Shown here: positions 53,638-63,135 of the stretch, piece after piece
How positions within the stretch are numbered: the stretch's first letter is position 1
Layout: each line of letters opens with the position of its first letter
Source: Streptomyces fructofermentans
GTDB taxonomy: Bacteria; Actinomycetota; Actinomycetes; Streptomycetales; Streptomycetaceae
Direction: 5' to 3'
Length of the DNA: 64,000 nt
Assembly (NCBI RefSeq): GCF_014651055.1
Contig: NZ_BMWD01000004.1
Location: 1-64,000, forward strand
Made by a program: the position numbers and the translations under genes
The notes under the pieces: model-generated
Seen by the model: the letters and a program-made list of their open reading frames with translations, nothing else
Database searches by the model: none
Told to the model about the DNA's origin: nothing

Positions 53638-56385
53638 CTACGGCATCCTGTCTCCGACGAGCGCCAGGTTCTGGATGGCCGCCAGCCCGTACAGGGCCGT
53701 CGTGTTGGTGCTCACCCAGGACGCCTCGGTGCCGGGCACCAGGCCGGTCGGACCCTCGACCTTCCTGGTGGACCAGTCCGTCGACTCCTTGTAGTCCCAG
53801 GTGTCGGCGCTGTCGTAGAACTGCCGCCACGCCCGGGCGGCCAGGTCGTCGTCGCCCGACTGCACGGCGGCGTACGCGTCCTGGCGCGAGTGGCCCTGGA
53901 AGAGCAGCAGTGTGCCGAAATTGGACCCGTAGCGCGCTGCCTGCTCCGCCTTGGTGGCGTTGAAGTAGCGGCAGTAGTCGAGCCACGCCGCCTTGAAGGC
54001 GGGCATGTCGACCTGGTCGATGAGTTCGGCGTTCAGCTCGACCAGGCCGAACATCGCCGACAGGTGCGAGACGCCGACGACGGGCTCGTCCGCGACGGCG
54101 AACCTGCCCGTGTCCAGGTCGTACAGGGCGCTGCCCTGCACGAAGCCGTTGGGCTGGGCAGCGATGGTCTCCATCGTGGACAGGACCCTGGCCCTCGCCT
54201 TCTCCCACTTGGGCCCGCGCCGCTCCCACTCGGTGAGCCAGGCGGAGACGAGGCCGCTCCAGTCGGTGCCGAAGCCGATGGACAGGGCGTTGCGGTCGGG
54301 CTCGTAGGGCTCGGTGCGGATCTTGCGGATGGGGTCGAGCACGAGGAAGGTCTCGTCGGAGTCGACGTTGGCGTGCATGAGGTCGCCGACCCGTTCGTCC
54401 GCGGTGAGGAAGTAGTAGTAGCGCCGGTAGGTGGTGTTGGCGATGCGCTGCTGCTTGGCGCTGTCGGCGTAGTGCTGGACGCCGTGCCGGGTGCCGAGGC
54501 CGGCCCACTGGCCCAGGTGGTACACGTCGACCTCGCCCGTGTGCCGGGTCATGGCCTCGGCGAAGCGGAAGATGTCGGCGCGCCCCGATCGCATGTACGC
54601 GAACCAGAGCCACAGGTCGGGCGACAGCTCGGAGTTGTCCCAGGCGTAGCCGCCGACGTCGTAGCACCACTGGTGACGGCTGGGATCGTAGGTGTGCATG
54701 ATGTCGCCGTAGTCCCAGAAGCCGTACCAACGGCGCATCTCCACCTGGTCCTTGTAGTAGGTGAAGAGGAAGTCCAGGTGGTCCTCGATCTTCGCCTTGG
54801 CGGGGGTGGAGCGGTCCGGCTCGGAGAACAGGCCGCCGAACACCCCGGACTCCACGAGGTGCTTGGGCGGGGCCGCGAGCTGCGCCGGGGTGCGCACGGC
54901 GGCCACCTGCTCGGCCATGGCCTCGGCGCTCGGCGTCGACTCGTGCGCCCAGAAGAGGAGTTCGCTGGTGCGGGCGATGCCGTAGGGGGTCCCGAATCCG
55001 GGCTCGTAGTCCTCGTACGTGATGTTGAGGCCTTCGAGCTGTTCCGGGTACGTGTCCTGGCCCATGCCGTCGTGGTAGAAGCGCAGGTCCATGGGCTGCG
55101 CCTCCGGCGACCAGAGCCAGAGGGTGACCTCCGCCTCGTCGGTCTGCGCGTCGCGGATGTCGAGCTGGGCGGGGAACTTCTCCCAGAAGTCCCTCAGGCC
55201 GAAGGCGAATCCGCCGCTCGCGCCGCCCACGTAGCCGAAGCCGCTCGCCCGCCGGCCGCCGCCCGCGCCGATCCAGCCGTGCCCCTTCCTGGTGCGCTTG
55301 CGGACCGAGAAGCCGTCCGCGGAGAGCTGCGAGAGGGTGTAGTCGCCCCACTCGGGGATGTACTGGAGGCGGGTGGTGACCCGTTGGTCCCACGTCGACG
55401 GGTCGGGCAGCCTCCGGCCCTCGAACTGGGCCGTGCGCACGGCCGCGCCCGGGTCGCGGCGCAGACCGGTGACGCCCTTGACCGCCTCGCGCAGCAGCCC
55501 GGTCCCCTCGCCGCCGATACGGATGTGCCGGTCGTACGAGGGGTCGCGCAGGGGCACCTTGAAGCGGACTCCGATGCCGCGGATGAAGTCGCCGCCCGCC
55601 TTCCCGGGCTCCTGGGTGCCGTCGAAGGTGACGGTGTGCACCATACGGAAGGACTCGGCACCGGCGTAGAAGTAGAGGCGGACCGAGAAGGGCAGCCAAC
55701 TCCGGCCGCCCCTGCGGTGCCTGCCGTCGACGCGGACGACCGCGCGGACCGGGCCTTCCTGCTCGACCTCGGTCCCGGCGACGACGCCGTCGAACCGCTC
55801 GTACTTCTCGGTGCCCTGGTCGCCGTCCTCGATCCCGGGCTGGCGCAGCAGCACGAGACGGCCTTCCCTCGCGATCTCGGTCGGGCCGCGCAGGACGGAC
55901 CTCACGAGGGTGGAGCCGCCCCTGCCGAGCTTCACGGTGATGACACCGGTCGACACGGTGACGGTGCCGCCGCTTCTGTGGACGGTCACCTTCTTCGCTG
56001 GTGCGGCGGGCGCCCCCGCGGTGAGGGTGAGTCCTCCGCTGCCCGCCTCCGGCCCGACCGCGTGCGCGGTCCACTTCAGGGAGCCGTCGGGCCAGTAGCC
56101 GATCGGCCACGACTGGACGGGCACCTCCTTGCCGTCCGCGTCCGTGAGCGTGAACGTCCGGTCCTTCTCGTGCAGGCCCTTCGGCCAGGGCACGCCCACG
56201 GTCGAGCCGGGCGCGGCGCCGAGTCCGCCGTCCTCCAGCCAGTCCAGGGTCACGGGGTCCGCCGCCTTCGCGGCGGCCCCCGGCGCGGCCTGCGCGTGCT
56301 TCGCGCCCAGGGCCCAGCTGAACTGGGCGGCGGCTGAGGCGACGGCGGCCGCCTTCAGGAGGGACCTGCGGGGGATGGGGGACAT
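53638..56385 (-). CDS. Tat-exported exo-rhamnogalacturonan lyase-like protein (PL26/YetA type)
   Basis: A 915-residue protein with a Tat signal (RRSLLKAAAVASA at 6-18, cleavage near the AQA at 31-33). The N-terminal RIFT-barrel segment reads WPIGYWPDGSLKWTAHAV; the middle and C-terminal alpha/alpha-toroid parts are rich in Trp and Tyr (GYAWDNSELSPDLWLWF). This layout matches PcRGLX/YetA exo-acting rhamnogalacturonan lyases of family PL26, which remove unsaturated galacturonyl-rhamnose units. The specific substrate is inference. It is the last gene of a five-gene operon with a sugar ABC importer and is 110 bases after the DUF624 gene. Confidence 0.78.
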   Translation of the reverse strand: MSPIPRRSLLKAAAVASAAAQFSWALGAKHAQAAPGAAAKAADPVTLDWLEDGGLGAAPGSTVGVPWPKGLHEKDRTFTLTDADGKEVPVQSWPIGYWPDGSLKWTAHAVGPEAGSGGLTLTAGAPAAPAKKVTVHRSGGTVTVSTGVITVKLGRGGSTLVRSVLRGPTEIAREGRLVLLRQPGIEDGDQGTEKYERFDGVVAGTEVEQEGPVRAVVRVDGRHRRGGRSWLPFSVRLYFYAGAESFRMVHTVTFDGTQEPGKAGGDFIRGIGVRFKVPLRDPSYDRHIRIGGEGTGLLREAVKGVTGLRRDPGAAVRTAQFEGRRLPDPSTWDQRVTTRLQYIPEWGDYTLSQLSADGFSVRKRTRKGHGWIGAGGGRRASGFGYVGGASGGFAFGLRDFWEKFPAQLDIRDAQTDEAEVTLWLWSPEAQPMDLRFYHDGMGQDTYPEQLEGLNITYEDYEPGFGTPYGIARTSELLFWAHESTPSAEAMAEQVAAVRTPAQLAAPPKHLVESGVFGGLFSEPDRSTPAKAKIEDHLDFLFTYYKDQVEMRRWYGFWDYGDIMHTYDPSRHQWCYDVGGYAWDNSELSPDLWLWFAYMRSGRADIFRFAEAMTRHTGEVDVYHLGQWAGLGTRHGVQHYADSAKQQRIANTTYRRYYYFLTADERVGDLMHANVDSDETFLVLDPIRKIRTEPYEPDRNALSIGFGTDWSGLVSAWLTEWERRGPKWEKARARVLSTMETIAAQPNGFVQGSALYDLDTGRFAVADEPVVGVSHLSAMFGLVELNAELIDQVDMPAFKAAWLDYCRYFNATKAEQAARYGSNFGTLLLFQGHSRQDAYAAVQSGDDDLAARAWRQFYDSADTWDYKESTDWSTRKVEGPTGLVPGTEASWVSTNTTALYGLAAIQNLALVGDRMP

Positions 56386-56495
56386 GGCGGTTCCTTTCCG
56401 TGCGGGGAAGTCATCGGAAGGTCATGGGCATGACAGAACACAGTCGGCACGGGGACGGCGCGGGACGCCGGACCCGGACGCGTGGAGGACGCCGG

Positions 56496-57095
56496 TCAGC
56501 GGCGCCGGTCGCGCTCCTCCACCGCGAGCGCCGCCGCGGCGACGGCCCCCAGCACGGGGACCGCCAGCGGCGGCAGGAACCAGGCGGAGCAGGCCACCAC
56601 GGCCAACCCGCCGACGAGCAGGAACGAGCCCGCGGGGTCGAGGACGGTACGGCGTGCGGCGGCTCCGAGAAGCCGCCGCCAGGACGCCCCGGGCTCCCAG
56701 GCGGCCGCCGCCCGCAGGCCCGCCACGGCCGCTCCGATCACGGCGGACAGCCCCACGGCCCCGACGAGCGGCCCTCCGGGGAGGCCCGCGCGGACGGCCT
56801 GCACGTCCACCCAGCCGACGAGGGCCGCGGCCCACCCGGCGGCTCCGACGATCCACCCGCGCCGCACGGCCGACCGGAAGTCGGCGGCGAACTCCCGCCA
56901 ACCGCCGCCCACATGGGCCGTACGCCGGCGCAGGTGCCGCGAACCGGCGGCGAACGCGGCGGGAAGGGTGACCAGCGGGATCGAGGCGAGGGCGATCCAC
57001 ACCCCGGTGAGCAGGCACTCCGCGAACAGCGCGAACCGTTCGGCGAGGGCGGACTCGCGAACGGGCTGCGACGCGGAAGCCGTTCGAGCCTTCAT
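56496..57095 (-). CDS. DUF624/YesL-like membrane protein
   Basis: A 199-residue membrane protein with four or five helices: FALFAECLLTGVWIALASIPLVTLPAAFAAG near the N-terminus is typical of DUF624 (YesL), followed by RHLRRRTAHVGGGWREFAADFRSAV. YesL proteins occur beside sugar ABC transporters, in Bacillus also within rhamnogalacturonan loci; their role is unknown. The gene lies seven bases after the second permease. Confidence 0.78.
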   Translation of the reverse strand: MKARTASASQPVRESALAERFALFAECLLTGVWIALASIPLVTLPAAFAAGSRHLRRRTAHVGGGWREFAADFRSAVRRGWIVGAAGWAAALVGWVDVQAVRAGLPGGPLVGAVGLSAVIGAAVAGLRAAAAWEPGASWRRLLGAAARRTVLDPAGSFLLVGGLAVVACSAWFLPPLAVPVLGAVAAAALAVEERDRRR

Positions 57096-57102
57096 GCGCG
57101 CC

Positions 57103-58020
57103 TCAGCCCTTCAGCCCGGAGGTCGCCATGCCGTCGATCAGGTAGCGCTGGAAGGCGAGGAAGAACAGCAGCACGGGCAGCAGCGCAACGAGCGACATCG
57201 CGATCATGCCGCCGTAGTTGGCGACGCCCTCCTGGTCGCGGAACATCATCATGCCCAGCGAGACGGTGTACTTGCCGGGCTCGTTGAGGTAGATCAACGG
57301 CCCCATGAAGTCGTTCCAGGCGTTGATGAACGTGAAGATGGCGCTGGTGATGAGCGCCGGGCGGCACAGCGGCAGCACGATCGACCAGTAGATCCGCAGA
57401 TGCCCGCAGCCGTCGATGCGCGCCGCCTCGTCGAGCTCCTTCGGCAGGTTCCGCATGAACTGCACCATGAGGAAGACGAAGAACGCCTCGGTGGCGAGGT
57501 ACTTGCCGATCAGCAGCGGCACATAGGTGTTGATCAGCTCCATCTTCTGGAACATCACGTACTGCGGGATCAGCAGCACGTGGTACGGGAGCAGCAGCGT
57601 GCCGATCATCAGCGAGAACAGCAGGTTGCGCCCGGCGAACCGGATGCGGGCGAAGGCGTACGCCGTCAGCGAGCAGGAGACCAGGATGCCGATGACCGAA
57701 CCGAGCGCGTAGAAGAGCGAGTTCTCGAAGAACGTGGCGATCGGGATGTCGGCGATGCCGTCGGCGAGGCCCCTGAAGTTCTCCAGGATGGGAGCGGCCG
57801 GGAACAGTTCGAGGCTGCCGACGATCTCCCGGCTCGGCTTGAACGAGGCGCCGGCGACCCAGGCCACGGGGTAGAGGACGACCGCGAGGACCAGCAGGGA
57901 GCCCAGGTGCCAGGCGAGCGAACCGCCCCGCCGCCGGACGGGGTCGGCGCCGCGGCGCGGGGCGGACGGCGGCGCGAGCGGTCCGGTCCGGGCCTTCGAC
58001 GCGGGGGTGGTGGTGCTCAT
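57103..58020 (-). CDS. Carbohydrate ABC transporter permease (LplC/MalG type)
   Basis: A 305-residue permease with six helices and the cytoplasmic EAA loop ELDEAARIDGCGHLRIYWSIVLP (about 196-217), contacting the ATPase. An N-terminal Pro/Ala-rich stretch of ~35 residues precedes the first helix. ATG overlaps the stop of the other permease as ATGA. Confidence 0.92.
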   Translation of the reverse strand: MSTTTPASKARTGPLAPPSAPRRGADPVRRRGGSLAWHLGSLLVLAVVLYPVAWVAGASFKPSREIVGSLELFPAAPILENFRGLADGIADIPIATFFENSLFYALGSVIGILVSCSLTAYAFARIRFAGRNLLFSLMIGTLLLPYHVLLIPQYVMFQKMELINTYVPLLIGKYLATEAFFVFLMVQFMRNLPKELDEAARIDGCGHLRIYWSIVLPLCRPALITSAIFTFINAWNDFMGPLIYLNEPGKYTVSLGMMMFRDQEGVANYGGMIAMSLVALLPVLLFFLAFQRYLIDGMATSGLKG

Positions 58021-58988
58021 CGTGCCGCCTCCTCGTAGTGCACCCACCGCTTCTGGGACCAGAAGAGGACCGCCGTCACCAGGGCCACGGCGAGCAGCAG
58101 CATCCAGGCCATCGCGGACGCGAAGCCCATCTGGGCCTCCTTGAAGCCCTTCTGGTACAGGTAGCAGGTGTAGACGAGCGTCGCGTCGGCCGGTCCGCAG
58201 GTGGCGTTGGAGACCACGTACGCCGATCCGAAGATCTGGAACGAGTGGATGGTCTCCAGCAGCACGTTGAAGAACAGCACGGGCGACAGCATCGGCAGGG
58301 TGATGCTCCAGAACCGCCTGAACGGTCCGGCTCCGTCCACCTCCGCCGCCTCGTACAGCTCCTTGGGCACCTGCTTGAGCCCGGCCAGGAAGATGACCAT
58401 GGGAGCGCCGAACTGCCAGACGGTGAGCGCGACCAGGCTGTAGAGGACCCAGTCCGGATTGCCGACCCAGCCGCCCACGTCCCAGCCGAGGAACGACTGC
58501 GTACGGTCCACGACGGCCTCGTCCGAGAACAGCGCGCGCCACACGAATCCGACGGACACGCTCGCGCCGATCAGCGAGGGGGCGTAGAAGGCGGCCCGGT
58601 AGAAGGCCTGTCCCCGCCGGCTCTGCGCGAGCAGCAGCGCCACCCCGAGAGCCAGCAGCAGCTTGAGCGGGGTGCCGACGACGACGTACTTGGCCGTCAC
58701 CTCCACGGACTTCTGCCACCGCGGGTCCTCGAACATCCGGGTGAAGTTGTCGAGGCCGATCCAGCGGGGGGAGCTGAAGAGGTTGTAGTCCGTGAAGGCG
58801 AAGTAGAGCGAGGCGGCCATCGGACCCGCGGTGAGCAGCAGGAAGCCCGCGATCCACGGCGACATGAAGAGGTAGCCGGCGAGGTTCTCCCGGCGGCCCC
58901 GCCGCCGGACCGCGGCGGGGGGACCGGGACGCCTCTCCGGGGCGTCCGGGGGAGAGTCCTTGATGAGCGTCGTCACGGCGGTTCCCAT
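58017..58988 (-). CDS. Carbohydrate ABC transporter permease (LplB/MalF type)
   Basis: A 323-residue permease with six helices, FMSPWIAGFLLLTAGPMAASLYFAF near the start and an EAA loop KELYEAAEVDGAGPFRRFWSITLPML. The ATG (58988) overlaps the binding-protein stop by one base (TGATG). No ATP-binding subunit is encoded nearby, as usual in Streptomyces, where a shared MsiK-like ATPase serves many sugar importers. Confidence 0.92.
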   Translation of the reverse strand: MGTAVTTLIKDSPPDAPERRPGPPAAVRRRGRRENLAGYLFMSPWIAGFLLLTAGPMAASLYFAFTDYNLFSSPRWIGLDNFTRMFEDPRWQKSVEVTAKYVVVGTPLKLLLALGVALLLAQSRRGQAFYRAAFYAPSLIGASVSVGFVWRALFSDEAVVDRTQSFLGWDVGGWVGNPDWVLYSLVALTVWQFGAPMVIFLAGLKQVPKELYEAAEVDGAGPFRRFWSITLPMLSPVLFFNVLLETIHSFQIFGSAYVVSNATCGPADATLVYTCYLYQKGFKEAQMGFASAMAWMLLLAVALVTAVLFWSQKRWVHYEEAAR

Positions 58989-60277
58989 CAGGCGGCGAGG
59001 GCGGTCTTCGCCTCGGAGAAGAACTGCTTCACGGCGTCGGAGACCTTGGTCTTGCCCTGGGACATGTCCCCCGCGATGCGCAGGAACGCGGCCTCGACGG
59101 TGTCCGCGCCCGCGGGGTGCGGGGTGATGGCGCCGAGCACCCCGGCCGCGGCGACGTCCTCCTCGTACTGGGCGATCGCCTTGCTGGACGCGTCGGCCGG
59201 CCGGTACGCGTCGAACTGCTCGGTGGTCGCGAGGATGCCCCGGTCGTAGCCCATGATCCGGCCGACCTCGGGATCGTGCACCATGAAGTCGATGAATTGG
59301 GCGGCCTCCTTGGGGTGCTTGGTCCGCGCGGAGGCGCTCAGCATGAGCGAGGAGAGGTACTGCCCCGTCTCCTTGCCGTCGGTCGTCGGGATCGGCGCGA
59401 GCCCGTAGCTGCTGTCGCCCTCCGTCGCGTAGCGCACGGTGAAGTTGTCCCAGGTGAACTCGGAGCCCGCGTCGCCCGACGCCAGCGCCGACTTGGGCTT
59501 GAGCTGCTCGATCTTCTTCGGGTCGGTGATGATCCCTGCCTTGACGCGGTTGTACGCGTCCGTCCACCACTCCGTCAGATCGGCCTCGGCGAAACCGAGT
59601 CCGTCCTCGGTGAAGAACGCCTTCCCGTTCTGGCGCAGGAACAGGTCGTAGAGGTACATGATCCCGAAATAGCCGGTGTCGCCGGCCACCTTCTGGGTGT
59701 CGTGGATCTTCTTCAGGGCGGCGAAGTACTCGTCCCAGGTCCAGCCCTGTTCCGGCTTGATTCCGGCCTTGTCGAAGACCTTCTCGTCAATCACCAGCGA
59801 CATGGTGTTGGAACCGACGGGGACACCGAGCTGCTTTCCGTCGACCTGCCCGACCTTCTCCACTCCGGCGCGGAAGTTGTCGAGATTCAGATTTCCGGCA
59901 TCCACTTGGGACTTGAGGTCGAGAAGAACACCTCGCTTGTCGTACTTCCGGAGAAAGGTGACGGCGTTCTGGAATACGTCCGGCGGATTACCGCCCGCGG
60001 CCTGTGTCTGGAACTTCTCCCAAAAGGCCACGTAGTCCTGGAAGTCCGTCTTCACCTTGATCCTCGGATACTTCTTCTCGAAGAGCGCGACCGACTTGTT
60101 GATGCGCTTCGCCCGCTCCTCCGCACCCCACCAGGCGAAGCGGAGCTCCACCGAGCCGTCCCCCGCGCCGCCGCCGTCTCCCCCGCAGCCCGCCGTCGCG
60201 GCCAGCCCCAGCGCGGCCACCGACGCTCCGGCCGCCCTGAGGACCGTCCGCCTCTCAACACTCCCGTTTTCGCGCAC
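58988..60277 (-). CDS. ABC transporter extracellular sugar-binding lipoprotein
   Basis: A 429-residue lipoprotein. The signal has a basic start with an RRTV motif, a hydrophobic stretch and a lipobox ATAGC with Cys31, followed by a Gly-rich linker. The mature part is a family 1 (MalE-like) solute-binding protein with ELRFAWWGAEERAKR at the start. Start GTG is fixed by GGGAGG seven bases upstream. It is the first gene of the operon and carries the operator. Confidence 0.9.
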   Translation of the reverse strand: MRENGSVERRTVLRAAGASVAALGLAATAGCGGDGGGAGDGSVELRFAWWGAEERAKRINKSVALFEKKYPRIKVKTDFQDYVAFWEKFQTQAAGGNPPDVFQNAVTFLRKYDKRGVLLDLKSQVDAGNLNLDNFRAGVEKVGQVDGKQLGVPVGSNTMSLVIDEKVFDKAGIKPEQGWTWDEYFAALKKIHDTQKVAGDTGYFGIMYLYDLFLRQNGKAFFTEDGLGFAEADLTEWWTDAYNRVKAGIITDPKKIEQLKPKSALASGDAGSEFTWDNFTVRYATEGDSSYGLAPIPTTDGKETGQYLSSLMLSASARTKHPKEAAQFIDFMVHDPEVGRIMGYDRGILATTEQFDAYRPADASSKAIAQYEEDVAAAGVLGAITPHPAGADTVEAAFLRIAGDMSQGKTKVSDAVKQFFSEAKTALAA

Positions 60278-60324
60278 AGTCGGGCCTCCCGTGACGTCGT
60301 CGTGCACTGTCGTGAATCGTTTCA

Positions 60325-60338
60325 AGTAAGCGCTTGCT
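60325..60338. promoter_or_regulatory. LacI-family-type operator upstream of the sugar importer operon
   Basis: AGTAAGCGCTTGCT has a central AAGCGCTT and is palindromic except for one pair. Such boxes are bound by LacI-type regulators of sugar operons. It lies about 48 bases from the GTG of the binding-protein gene. A weak -35 TTGTGG with an 18-base gap to AACGAT would span it. No LacI gene is in this window. Confidence 0.55.
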
Positions 60339-61221
60339 GCCACAAGGTACGGAGGCCCCCGGCGGGCGTCAATGATTCGGACAGGAATTGATGTGAACGG
60401 GCTCGCCGCCCGCGTCCCCCCATCCGTGCCGCTCCTGCCGGGCCTCCCGGAGACCCCGCAGGCGGGGCGGTGCGGGTCGGCCCGCCGAACACCTCCGGCG
60501 CCCGGAACCCGTACGCCTCCGGGCCCGGAAGGACGGGGCGCGTGCGGAGTTGACGGAACGACAGATCCCGTCGGGCGGCGGCGAGCACGGGGTGCCCTCC
60601 GCAAGCGGGCTGCCGTCGGGAGGGGCGCCTTCAGGCAGGGGCGCTTCGGGAGAGGGTCACCTCGGCCCGGGGGCGCGGCTGCGGAGGGGCGCCGGTGGGA
60701 GAGGCTTCGACCCTCGGGGGACAGTAAGGGTTGGGGCAGGCTGCGGGGAAGCGGCACGTCTTCGCGGAGGGGCTTCGCAGGGGGCGGTGGGGGTCGGCTG
60801 CTGCGGGACGGACGCCGGGTTGTGCGCGAACACGAAGCGGGGGCGGGCCCGGGGCATGGGCGCCCGGAGGGCGAGGTCAGGGCCGCCGCGGCCGTGGATT
60901 GCTGGAAGGAGGGGGTGACGAAGGGGGACGCAGCGGAGTGGCTGCGAAGGCGTCACGGTGGCCTCGGCCGACTGGGGGCGCCGGAGGGCAAGGCTCGGGC
61001 TCCGGGCAGCGCGGCGGTGTGGGCGGCAGTACGGGCACGGGCGTCAACGGTCGAACGAGGGCCAGCCCCTGGGCGAAGACCGGCCGCAGGCTGGTCGCGG
61101 GTCCTGCCGCGGACCCGACGACAGGTCAGGAATAGGCCGGCCACCAGGGCGAACGCCGCTCGAGGCCGACCGCGGATCGGGTCGTGGCCCCGACCGCAGG
61201 CTCGCCCCGACCCGCCCGCCG

Positions 61222-61419
61222 CCTGACCACCCGCCCGCCACGGCCTCCGTTGCGCGCCGCCAGCCCGGCCCGAGGCCAGGTCGCCAGGGCCAACGGCAGC
61301 CGACCGCAGACCGGTCGCAGCCTGACCACCCACCTGCCACAGGCCCTGTCGCGGCCAGCCCGGCCGAGGCCGGGCCACCAGGGCCAATGGGAGCCGACCG
61401 CAGGCTCCTCGCGGCCCGT
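61222..61419. repeat. Degenerate 99-base tandem repeat
   Basis: Two units at 61222-61320 and 61321-61419 are clearly related (both start CCTGACCACCC and carry GCCAGCCCGG and GCCGACCGCAG at matching places). A weaker unit precedes them from about 61126. Confidence 0.65.
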
Positions 61420-61497
61420 CGCCCGGGCGCAGGCCCCTGGCCGGATGACCGCGGGGTCACGGACCCTGCGGCGGACGGGCTCCGACTTCTCCCAGGT

Positions 61498-61532
61498 CCG
61501 GCGGGCAATCCCGTGTCGGGAATGACGGCCGG
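61498..61532. repeat. Palindromic repeat element, copy A
   Basis: Two 16-base arms pair at 13 of 16 positions around a 3-base centre. Its core GGCAATCCCG...CGGGAATG recurs in copy B. Similarity with copy B goes on for about 50 bases past the palindrome (to about 61580). Confidence 0.65.
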
Positions 61533-61847
61533 ACGCCCCGCGGGCGCCGCCCGGATTCCGCCGGGAACCGGGCGGCGGCTCGTCCGCAGTCGGTCGCCCG
61601 GACGCGGGCGCCTGCGGGACGAGGGCGGGGTCGTGGCGTCTGCTGCGCATCCGACGGCCGATCTCGTCAGGCACCTCGCGGACCTGACGGTCGGCCCTTC
61701 GCGGAGTTTGCACCGGGCAGGGCGGGGGCCATCCACCACAGGGCCGATCACAGGCACGGGGCGAATCGGCACGCGGGGCAGCCGCGCACTCCGCGAGCTG
61801 CCGCCCGTCGAGGACCTCGGCGACGACCGCTACCGGGTGACCCGGAC

Positions 61848-61881
61848 CCGGCCGGCAATCCCGTACGGGAATGGCGGCCGG
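61848..61881. repeat. Palindromic repeat element, copy B
   Basis: A 34-base palindrome with only two mismatched pairs (CCGGCCGGCAATCCCG to CGGGAATGGCGGCCGG, centre TA). About 350 bases from copy A, same orientation, with a shared flank to about 61928. Confidence 0.7.
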
Positions 61882-62085
61882 GAGACCCGCGGACGCGGCC
61901 CCGGTTCCGCCGAGAAGCGGTCGCCGCCACGGGCGCAGGACCCGGCGGGACACGGCCAGAGCACGCCAGAGTCCGGCCACGGATCGAGGTCGCAGGTCAG
62001 GCGGCCGGAGCCGACCCGCGCTCATCCTGGCCCGGCCCGAGCCCTGGCCGCGAAGGAGCGGCGGAACCGGCACCGATGCCGACTC

Positions 62086-62115
62086 CGGTCCGGTCCGGTC
62101 TGGTCAGGTCAGGTC
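62086..62115. repeat. Pentamer tandem repeat
   Basis: Six head-to-tail units: CGGTC three times, TGGTC once, AGGTC twice. Non-coding. Confidence 0.75.
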
Positions 62116-63085
62116 GCGGGACGGGCGGGGCGTAGCGGACCCCGCCCCGCCCCGCCAGAGCCGGTCAGCAGCCCATCGGGGGGACAGGCAGGCACCGGCC
62201 CCGGAACGGAAGCCGCAGATCAGCGGGCGGGGCCAGGCCGGAACCCGCAGGTACTCAGCCCCTCATCCCGGTGACGGGGCCAAGCACCCGCACGCCGCCG
62301 ACGGCCCGCACCCGAGCCGACCCGACAGGACCGCACGAAGCCCGGCGGCGACCAGGGCATGAACGAGAAGCGGGCCGCCCGAACCGGTCGCGCGGCCCGG
62401 ATCGCACCCGGCCGCCACGGGCCGGAACCGCCCCACCGGCCCCCAGTCCGGGGACCGCGCCCGCAGCTCACCGAACCTCGTGGTCCGAAGACCGGGAGCC
62501 GAGGCCCGGGAGGACGATCCGTCCGTCCGGCACACCGGAAGTAGCGAAGGGCCTGGTCGGAACTGGCCACGGCACACGACCGGAACCCCGCCACCGCCCC
62601 TCCCCAGGCGGACCGGCGACCTTCCCGCGGTCCGACACCCTCACACTCCGAGCCCCACCAACGCCCATCGCCGACCGGCCGACTGCCCACGGCCCACCAC
62701 CCCCGGGCATAGGCCCCGCACGAAGCCCCGGGTCCGCCACCACCCGGGCACCCGAGCCCGAGACCCGGCCCCGTCCCCGCAGCACGCCCCTGCGCGTGGC
62801 TCACCGACCGGCCGACGCCGACGGCACGGCGCGGCCGCGCACGACCCGCCCCGGCCGGTCCCCCGTACGCCCGCAGGACGGGACGGACGCGGCGGGGCGG
62901 CAAAGGCACCGCAGCCGCCCCGGAAGCCTTCCGACGGGCTGCGGGAGGGGCCGAGGGCCGGAGGAGCCGGCGGAGAGGCATCCGCACCCGGAACACCCGG
63001 TCACGGCATCCGTGGGACACCACCCGTGGGCGGCGGGAGGCCGACGGCCCGAACCGCGCCCCTCGGCACGGCCCGGAAACGACGG

Positions 63086-63124
63086 AACCGGCCCGGTCCG
63101 CGTACTGCGCGGACCGGGCCGGTT
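63086..63124 (-). terminator. Terminator of tRNA-Val copy 2
   Basis: A perfect 17-bp stem with a 5-base loop, 11 bases past the tRNA 3' end. Confidence 0.75.
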
Positions 63125-63135
63125 CGTTGACCTGG

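Larger units (their letters stand above)
60278..63135. other. 2.86-kb gene-free repeat-rich tract
   Basis: Nothing that looks like a real gene: the reading frames present are low-complexity Arg/Pro/Gly/Ala sequences without family likeness. The first ~700 bases (60540-61000) are G-rich on the plus strand; the rest is C-rich. It holds a 99-base degenerate tandem repeat, two copies of a palindromic element, a pentamer array and the tRNA terminator, each listed separately. Confidence 0.7.

Noticed and set aside
50888..56110. Continuous minus-strand frame of nearly 1,900 codons
   Set aside because: Arg/Gly/Pro-rich shadow of the PL26 and membrane-protein genes; only its end, 50417-50887, is a real gene.
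51604..56337. Plus-strand frame of about 1,570 codons
   Set aside because: Out-of-frame reading of the polytopic protein gene and antisense of the lyase gene; no domain.
60372..62073. Several overlapping ORFs of 130-440 codons on both strands
   Set aside because: Composition is Arg/Pro/Gly/Ala without domains, they overlap each other and follow the repeats; no credible ribosome site or family.
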